Part shown: piece by piece, positions 59,478 through 64,000 of the stretch
Layout of the letters: the number at the start of each line of letters is the position of its first letter
Numbering within the stretch: position 1 is the first letter of the stretch
Assembly (NCBI GenBank): GCA_012519115.1
Contig: JAAYQW010000082.1
Coordinates: 16,219 to 80,218, forward strand
Reading direction: 5' to 3'
Length of the DNA: 64,000 nt
Source of the DNA: Spirochaetales bacterium
Lineage (GTDB): Bacteria > Spirochaetota > Spirochaetia > Sphaerochaetales > Sphaerochaetaceae
Notes under the pieces: generated by a model
Told to the model about the DNA's origin: nothing
Databases searched by the model: none
Seen by the model: only the letters and a program-made list of their open reading frames with translations
Translations under genes and position numbers: made by a program

Positions 59478-59978
59478 TTACTTCGCTCCACGCTTGAGCC
59501 GTTGTTTCATGATCTCAGCGACCAGCGGCGGAACCATCGAAGAGATATCCGCTCCGAACGCCGCCATCTCTTTGATCGCGCTTGAGCGAAGGAGAAAGTA
59601 TTTCGGGCTGGTCGGAAGAAAAAGGACTTCGAGCCCCGGATACAGCTGTTTGTTCGTCATCGCGAGTTCAAACTCATACCCGAAGTCGGCGAGAGCGCGG
59701 ACCCCTCGAACCATCACCCCGACTTTATGGGTTTTGGCGAAATCGACGACAAGGCCGCTGTGAGTCACCACTTCGATATTCTCATGCTCCCGTAGGATTT
59801 CTTTGAGCATCGAAAGCCGCTCTTCGGGGGTGAACAAATAGGATTTATGGACGTTATCGGCGATGACGACATAGAGCCGATCATAGAGGCGCGCACTTCG
59901 TTCGATGATATCGACGTGTCCGAGCGTCGGCGGATCGAAGGATCCTGGAAGCATCGCGGTCCGGAAGTTGCTGTTCAC
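59478..59978 (-). CDS. coaD: Phosphopantetheine adenylyltransferase
   Basis: A 166-residue nucleotidyltransferase that makes dephospho-CoA from phosphopantetheine and ATP, the fourth step of CoA synthesis. Seen: AMLPGSFDPPTLGHVDIIERS at the N-terminus (the H of the T-x-G-H motif binds the phosphate), MVRGVRALADFGYEFELAMTN and FLLRSSAIKEMAAFGADIS. Length is normal. It begins at GTG 59978 overlapping the upstream stop (GTGA) with GGAG upstream, so it is coupled to the zinc-binding protein before it. Confidence 0.96.
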   Translation of the reverse strand: MNSNFRTAMLPGSFDPPTLGHVDIIERSARLYDRLYVVIADNVHKSYLFTPEERLSMLKEILREHENIEVVTHSGLVVDFAKTHKVGVMVRGVRALADFGYEFELAMTNKQLYPGLEVLFLPTSPKYFLLRSSAIKEMAAFGADISSMVPPLVAEIMKQRLKRGAK

Positions 59979-60415
59979 GCTTTCATCTCCTCAACATATT
60001 TTTTCATTGCCGCGAAGGATTCGGGAGATTCCCATTCAATTCTTTTAATGAACGTGTAGGATCCTTCACTATCCTTTTCGGCGATCGCAAACATTCCCCG
60101 ACCGATGTAGCTGATCGTCTGGTTCTCTTTCAGGTGCTCTTTTTCGGTAAGAGAAGCGAGCACGCAGTCGAAGTGGCAGTACCCGCCCTGCGGATGGGTA
60201 AGCGCATTGGCGATGAGGGTGATCGGCTTCTTGCACATCACGCACTCCTCTTTCGGTTCGACGACCTTCTTGACGGGAAGCGGAGGCAAGGTCGCAGTGA
60301 ACTTCTTCTCGCTTGGTTGAAGAAGAATCTCCTGCTCGACTTTCTTTTGACCGCCTTTCGCTTTCCGATTTCGACGACTGCCTCGCCGACGATCCTTTTT
60401 TGGCTTCTTATCCAT
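59975..60415 (-). CDS. Basic, putative zinc-binding protein coupled to coaD
   Basis: A 146-residue protein. The first 30 residues are extremely basic (KKPKKDRRRGSRRNRKAKGGQKK), suggesting RNA or DNA contact. The centre has C-x2-C (EECVMCKKPI, near residue 60) and later C-H-x2-C (GGYCHFDCVLASL, near 82), a likely one-zinc module, then a C-terminal helix and strand (about 105-146). No family is recognised. Its ATG has no Shine-Dalgarno and a promoter -10 ends 6 bases upstream. Coupling to coaD is by GTGA overlap; any shared function is unknown. Confidence 0.75.
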   Translation of the reverse strand: MDKKPKKDRRRGSRRNRKAKGGQKKVEQEILLQPSEKKFTATLPPLPVKKVVEPKEECVMCKKPITLIANALTHPQGGYCHFDCVLASLTEKEHLKENQTISYIGRGMFAIAEKDSEGSYTFIKRIEWESPESFAAMKKYVEEMKA

Positions 60416-60421
60416 AAGCCA

Positions 60422-60450
60422 AGCGTACTCTCTTTTAGCAGGAACGACAA
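60422..60450 (-). promoter_or_regulatory. Leaderless-type promoter of the zinc protein/coaD operon
   Basis: On the minus strand TTGTCG (plus-strand 60445-60450) and TACGCT (60422-60427) are 17 bases apart and end 6 bases before ATG 60415. No Shine-Dalgarno is present. Confidence 0.55.
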
Positions 60451-60554
60451 GCTGAGGAGCGACTGCAACGGGTGCTTCACGCAGTCAATCACCGAGTGCG
60501 ACATGTGTATCGACATCGGAGAGATACACCCATGCAAAAACATAAAGAGCAGTC

Positions 60555-60725
60555 ATGCATGATTTGATCAATGAGTTTTATTGGCGGCAAATGTTCAACC
60601 TGTCGCAGGATGAAACATATCAAGCGATAAAAACCACCCTGCGGTCGATACCAAGCATAGATCGCATGGTTGTCCTTTTATACTATTCATCGCCAATCGA
60701 AAGTATATCTGATTTCCTTTTCTGA
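60555..60725 (+). CDS. Short open frame, possible gene remnant
   Basis: ATG 60555 opens 56 residues (MHDLINEFYWRQMFNLSQD at its start, VVLLYYSSPIESISDFLF at its end). The composition looks protein-like rather than random, but a ribosome site is poor and the protein stops abruptly. It may be the beginning of a larger gene broken by the neighbouring tetR-hydrolase insertion. No family is claimed. Around it, 60451-60554 and 60726-60765 show nothing else. Confidence 0.35.
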   Translation: MHDLINEFYWRQMFNLSQDETYQAIKTTLRSIPSIDRMVVLLYYSSPIESISDFLF

Positions 60726-60765
60726 TGGATCGTTTTTATGACAAACACGAATATGAAACCGTTTC

Positions 60766-60812
60766 TTGACAACATGAACACTGTTCAATACAATTAGTTT
60801 GAACAGTGTTCA
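60766..60812 (+). promoter_or_regulatory. tetR promoter with two operator copies
   Basis: TTGACA (60766-60771) and TACAAT (60789-60794) are exactly 17 bases apart. TGAACACTGTTCA (60775-60787) fills the spacer and its exact reverse complement TGAACAGTGTTCA (60800-60812) lies over the start point. Each half-site pair is itself nearly palindromic, as expected for TetR-family operators, so the repressor very likely shuts off its own operon. Confidence 0.85.
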
Positions 60813-60825
60813 GTACGGAGGGCGC

Positions 60826-61440
60826 ATGAGAAGGAATTCTTACCAACATGCAGGAGTGGATGTAAAGGAGAACATCATTGAGGCGACAACTGAACTGATT
60901 AGAAAATCAAATGGCAATCTTGATCGTGTCTCCATACGTACTATCGCCAATCAAGCTGACGTAAGTATCGGTCTAATCAACTACCATTTTGAATCGAAGA
61001 AAAAACTTATTGAAGTCTGTGTTGAACGCATAATCGAACAAGTCATTCATTCATTCAAGTTCAATCAGGAAATAGGAGACGAACCGAAAGACCAGCTCTT
61101 CTCCGGGACAATCAGTGTCTTCACCTTTCTTAGGGAAAACCCGGAGATTGCTAAGGTTTCCATGCTAAGCGACCTTTCTTCTCCTCATGCGAATGCTAAT
61201 TCTGCCACAAGTTACCAAGCAATTCTGAATACACTGCCGGACAGCTTCTCTGAGGAGAAAAAAAAGGTCGTCGCTTTCATGCTGCTTTCCACGATCCAAT
61301 CAGCATTCTTGATTCGCACCATTGCAAACGATGTGCTTGATTTCGATCTTTGTGCCGACGAGGACGTTCATTCTTTTTTCAATTATGTGATCGACCTGCT
61401 TTTTACTCCCGAATCAACCCATGATCAGACACGGAGGTGA
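60826..61440 (+). CDS. TetR-family transcriptional regulator
   Basis: A 204-residue repressor. The N-terminal helix-turn-helix (KENIIEATTELIRKSNGNLDRVSIRTIANQADVSIGLINYHFESKKKLIEVCVERI, residues 15-70) has the NYHF recognition helix end typical of TetR proteins. The C-terminal ligand domain is helical and matches no subgroup by eye. GGAGGG precedes ATG 60826. Operators at 60775-60787 and 60800-60812 point to autoregulation. It overlaps the downstream hydrolase start, so the ligand may be related to the hydrolase substrate. Base use is more AT-rich than in the housekeeping genes, as in transferred DNA. Confidence 0.9.
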   Translation: MRRNSYQHAGVDVKENIIEATTELIRKSNGNLDRVSIRTIANQADVSIGLINYHFESKKKLIEVCVERIIEQVIHSFKFNQEIGDEPKDQLFSGTISVFTFLRENPEIAKVSMLSDLSSPHANANSATSYQAILNTLPDSFSEEKKKVVAFMLLSTIQSAFLIRTIANDVLDFDLCADEDVHSFFNYVIDLLFTPESTHDQTRR

Positions 61441-61445
61441 GCGTC

Positions 61446-62384
61446 TTGCAAGAAAACAAGTCGAAATCATCACGACAAAAAAGAAAGAAGGTTTTTATGA
61501 TCTTGATGATCCTAGGTGTTCTGGTGCTCTTTTTGTCATATGTTGCCGTTCAAGGTATCCGTGCATCACATGGTCGTGCAAAAGCGCATAGACGTCTTTC
61601 AGACTATGACGTAAAAACAGCGGCACTCTCCTATGGCGATATAACTTACCTTGATGAAGGCAACGGTGTGGCTATCTTGTCGGTGCATGGAATGTTCGGT
61701 GGCTACGATCAAGCCTATGAGACGGTAAAGACTCGAAAGTCGAAAAACCGCCTTATAGCACCTTCTCGTTTCGGCTATCTCGGGTCGGATGTCAAAGGCG
61801 ATGGATCTCCAAAAGCGCAGGCTGATGCCTTTGCTGAGCTTCTTAATTTCTTGGATATAGACAGTGCGTTTGTCCTCGCAACTTCGGCAGGTGGTACACC
61901 AGCAATCCGTTTCGCCCTTGATTATCCTGAACGCGTCAAAGGTTTAATTCTCTTTTGCTCGGCGATGCCACCGGTCCAAGAGCCGAAAAGCTACCTGCAA
62001 TACCAAGCACCACCCAAAGCCCTAATGTCAGATTTTGCCATGTATCTGATCAGTCCTTTGTTTGAACCGCTGATGGGGCTGCCACCGTCTACGGTAAAAA
62101 CTATTCAACCCATCAGCGAACGGAGAACCGGTGCAATTTTGGATGGGGAACGCACCAATCCAGATATGGAGAAGCATTTTGACCAATACCCTATCGAATC
62201 TCTCAAAATGCCGACCCTGATCCTCCATGCCAAGGATGATTCTGTCGCGAGCTTTGAGAAAACAAGACTCGCTGTCCCTCGTTTTCCGGACTGCACCTTT
62301 GTCGCTTTTGAGGATGGAGGACACATGATGGTCGGACATGGGCAAGAAATAGATGAGGCGTTGGATCACTTTCTATCGGATTAG
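61446..62384 (+). CDS. Membrane-anchored alpha/beta hydrolase
   Basis: About 312 residues. A basic N-terminus and one membrane helix (FMILMILGVLVLFLSYVAV, about residues 17-35) precede an alpha/beta-hydrolase domain facing the periplasm. The oxyanion segment is VHGMFGGYD, the nucleophile elbow LATSAGG (serine near residue 152, A-x-S-x-G rather than G-x-S-x-G), the acid HAKDDSV and the base EDGGHMMVG. Substrate is unknown. The start is probably TTG 61446, 5 bases after GGAGGTGA; GTG 61437 overlapping the tetR stop is too close to that site. It forms an operon with tetR. Confidence 0.85.
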   Translation: MQENKSKSSRQKRKKVFMILMILGVLVLFLSYVAVQGIRASHGRAKAHRRLSDYDVKTAALSYGDITYLDEGNGVAILSVHGMFGGYDQAYETVKTRKSKNRLIAPSRFGYLGSDVKGDGSPKAQADAFAELLNFLDIDSAFVLATSAGGTPAIRFALDYPERVKGLILFCSAMPPVQEPKSYLQYQAPPKALMSDFAMYLISPLFEPLMGLPPSTVKTIQPISERRTGAILDGERTNPDMEKHFDQYPIESLKMPTLILHAKDDSVASFEKTRLAVPRFPDCTFVAFEDGGHMMVGHGQEIDEALDHFLSD

Positions 62385-62578
62385 TCAAGCAAATTGATGG
62401 CTTGCGATACATTTTAACAATCCTGAGAATGATACTGCATGACTCGAGAGGACGATTCCATCCCTTCCAGATGATTATCAGACGCTCAATATACTAAGCC
62501 CAGATGAATCCGATGTGTTTGTGGTTTTGGACGCTACATGAATCTATAGTTTACAGAAGAGTCGCTTAGCACTAAAAA
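62385..62578. other. Intergenic region with possible coding debris
   Basis: No start-to-stop gene. A plus-strand frame at about 62445-62541 reads IPSLPDDYQTLNILSPDESD..VVLDAT then a stop, protein-like but without a start or ribosome site. It could be the tail of a gene interrupted by the tetR-hydrolase cassette. Confidence 0.3.
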
Positions 62579-63727
62579 CTATGTATCCGATACAAATGTT
62601 CCTGTTTCCACCTGCTTCTTGAAATTGAGCACTGCATTTACAAATTGCTTGGGACAGTCTGCGTGTATGTCGTGCATAGAATCAAAACCCGTCATATATC
62701 TGCTGTTTGGTATAAGGCGACATACCCTCTCTGCATCTTCCCTGCCCATGGCTGAAAGCAGCATACCGTTTTCGTCATAATAATCAGGAGCGGTTTCCTT
62801 GCTCGGGTTCACCTGCATGACGAGGGAGGGCGCTTTAATGTTTTTAAGAGTTTCCTCCTGGTTAAAGCCCTCAAACCAAGAAAAATCAAAGAAGCTCTCC
62901 CCGAAATACAGGTCGTAGCTGCCAGTTCCGTCTTGAACATTGCGCGTAAGTTCAAATATCGCGTTCACGCCAAGCTCCGGTGGGTAAAACCACAGACGCG
63001 GAATTTCCCCGGGGTGCTTTTTCATGTATCGAAGCGCAGGACCTTTTATTGCCTTCTCCCATATGTCCCCTCCATGCTTGTTGAATATCTCTATCATAGG
63101 ATCATAGAGCAGGCTGTAATGCGTATAATTTCCTATCTCTTTCTGATTTAGGAAGTTATGCATATTTACAAAGCCTTTGTATGCGAATGTGTTTTCCGCC
63201 CTGCCCTGTTCGGTTGAGAAAAACGGCCCGTCTTCAAGAACAAGCCCTGCAACATGTTCAGCGTTATTGGCAGCAAGCCATGCAGCAAGCAGCGCGCCTG
63301 AAGAATGACCTGAAACATATGAAGGCTTTTTTATGACATGGTTCATGAACCATATCAAATCCCGCCCTATGATTTTCGCCTTGTATTTCGCGGTATCCTT
63401 GCTGGATTTGCCGTGCCCATAATAATCCACCGCAAAAATATGAAATTCCTTGGACAAGCCGGGCAAAACCTTGGCATAGTCCTGCCATGCAGCCTGTTGC
63501 CCGTGCAACAGAAGAAGCGGCGGCCCGTTTGAAGGCCCCTCGCCGTAGTTCAGTACGGAGCCGTCATCTAAAATCACCTGTTTTTCAGTAAAGCCAAGCT
63601 TTTCGCCCGTCTTGTTCATGAAGTTTTCATTCATATAATCGTAATGCAGATTCCGATAAGCAAACACTGCAACTGCGACAGCCAGTGAGACTATAAGCAT
63701 ACATATTACTTTCAGCACTTTTGACAT
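62579..63727 (-). CDS. Membrane-anchored alpha/beta hydrolase
   Basis: A 382-residue protein with an N-terminal membrane helix (VICMLIVSLAVAVAVFAY) and an alpha/beta-hydrolase fold: LLLLHGQQAAWQDY (oxyanion), FAVDYYGHGKSSKD, the nucleophile elbow VSGHSSGALLA (serine near residue 143) and a C-terminal FDSMHDIHAD with the likely catalytic histidine. An extended cap domain occupies about 175-290. It differs clearly from the hydrolase at 61446-62384 and faces it convergently. The nucleotide use differs from the main window and recalls Firmicutes genes, a sign of transfer. AAGGGG precedes ATG 63727. Substrate unknown. Confidence 0.88.
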   Translation of the reverse strand: MSKVLKVICMLIVSLAVAVAVFAYRNLHYDYMNENFMNKTGEKLGFTEKQVILDDGSVLNYGEGPSNGPPLLLLHGQQAAWQDYAKVLPGLSKEFHIFAVDYYGHGKSSKDTAKYKAKIIGRDLIWFMNHVIKKPSYVSGHSSGALLAAWLAANNAEHVAGLVLEDGPFFSTEQGRAENTFAYKGFVNMHNFLNQKEIGNYTHYSLLYDPMIEIFNKHGGDIWEKAIKGPALRYMKKHPGEIPRLWFYPPELGVNAIFELTRNVQDGTGSYDLYFGESFFDFSWFEGFNQEETLKNIKAPSLVMQVNPSKETAPDYYDENGMLLSAMGREDAERVCRLIPNSRYMTGFDSMHDIHADCPKQFVNAVLNFKKQVETGTFVSDT

Positions 63728-64000
63728 GTTCCCCTTCTTATACCCTGATATGGTCTACATTAGGCAGTCCGGATGCTTTACATCTCGACTATATGGCAAT
63801 TTTCTTTTTTATGAACCGTTTCTTTGCACCCTGCATAGCGAATCCCCTTGATGGTCAGACGGATGAAGAACGCTGGGAGCAATAGAGCGGGACAGTTCTT
63901 CACAGCACAAAAGAAAACGGCGCAGATGATAGCAAGTACCAAATCCACGCCGTCTTGCACGGGTATCAGGATGAACACCTTTCAGGCTGTACAATGTGCG
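63728..64000. other. Window end without a confident gene
   Basis: Two overlapping minus-strand open frames are present, one of them a hydrophobic stretch of about 66 residues (63778-63978, VDLVLAIICAVFFCAVK) beginning at GTG. Neither has a clear ribosome site, and the region may belong to a gene or mobile element continuing beyond 64000. Confidence 0.3.

Noticed and set aside
63778-63978. Hydrophobic minus-strand frame at the window end
   Set aside because: No ribosome site, overlapping alternative frame, and truncation by the window edge; kept only as an uncertain region.
1-64000. tRNA, rRNA, CRISPR or transposase genes
   Set aside because: The intergenic gaps were read for cloverleaf signatures, regular repeats and transposase motifs; none was convincing.

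Overview
The window is a gene-dense, roughly 50% GC chromosomal segment of a Gram-negative-type (diderm) bacterium. I infer a spirochaete, most likely a Sphaerochaeta/Treponema relative, with moderate confidence. The basis is the mix of exported beta-barrel-like proteins and lipoproteins, a eukaryote-like isoleucyl-tRNA synthetase, an Hc1-like mini-histone, a FecR-domain surface protein, a DUF4105 membrane protein and a separate phosphoserine pathway with an Lrp regulator. There is no rRNA, no tRNA I can recognise, no CRISPR array and no insertion sequence with a recognisable transposase.

Layout. Positions 1-4.7 kb hold a truncated membrane protein, a small exported protein, a LarA-family nickel-pincer racemase homologue, and an HD phosphohydrolase coupled to the tRNA thiolase TtcA. 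At 4.7-10 kb lie two exported proteins (a putative beta-barrel and a FecR-domain protein) followed by mutL. At 10-15.6 kb, on the minus strand, are a lipoprotein/acyltransferase/dihydroorotate-dehydrogenase-like operon, a serA-serC-lrp serine operon and rpsU. At 15.7-18.5 kb is a threonine-degradation unit (tdh-kbl) divergent from an XRE-cupin regulator. At 18.5-24.2 kb are recJ, recO, a DUF4105 protein, a LemA-like protein and carbamate kinase. At 24.2-29 kb are a queuosine-precursor-type transporter, lon, a U32 peptidase-family RNA hydroxylase and an Hc1-like protein. At 29-38.3 kb are valS, an ECF sigma/anti-sigma pair, cysS, murB, an exported protein, ackA and an orphan gene. At 38.4-46.4 kb are an isochorismatase-like hydrolase, a two-domain NDP-kinase-like protein, a frameshifted CPBP protease, two transporters with an acyltransferase, and a threonine-synthase-like/racemase pair. 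At 46.4-60.4 kb are a PH-like protein, a dicarboxylate/amino-acid symporter, two outer-membrane-type proteins, a DMT exporter, an FmdB zinc ribbon/trpS pair, a lipoprotein, ileS, cca, rnc-acpP-rpmF and coaD. At 60.5-64 kb is an AT-richer accessory segment with an autoregulated TetR repressor, two membrane-anchored alpha/beta hydrolases and possible gene debris.

Organisation. Genes are packed tightly: stop/start overlaps (ATGA, GTGA, TTGA) couple operon members, and several convergent pairs overlap tail to tail. Many starts have a strong Shine-Dalgarno (AGGAG-type). A second class has no Shine-Dalgarno but a good -35/-10 promoter whose -10 box ends only 6-8 bases before the ATG, which suggests leaderless mRNAs (cca, the DUF4105 gene, the HD gene, murB, the AEC transporter, the 59975-60415 zinc protein, recO). 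That pattern and the operator-loaded promoters of tdh and tetR are the most informative regulatory signals here.

Most of the window is housekeeping (translation, repair, serine/threonine metabolism, envelope). I did not find a clear, wholly new multi-gene system. The best candidates for follow-up are the leaderless cohort, the degenerate double NDP-kinase, the [4Fe-4S]-type TrpRS coupled to a zinc-ribbon mini-protein, and the accessory right end. All coordinates and motifs come from reading the sequence; family names are from recognition without database searches.
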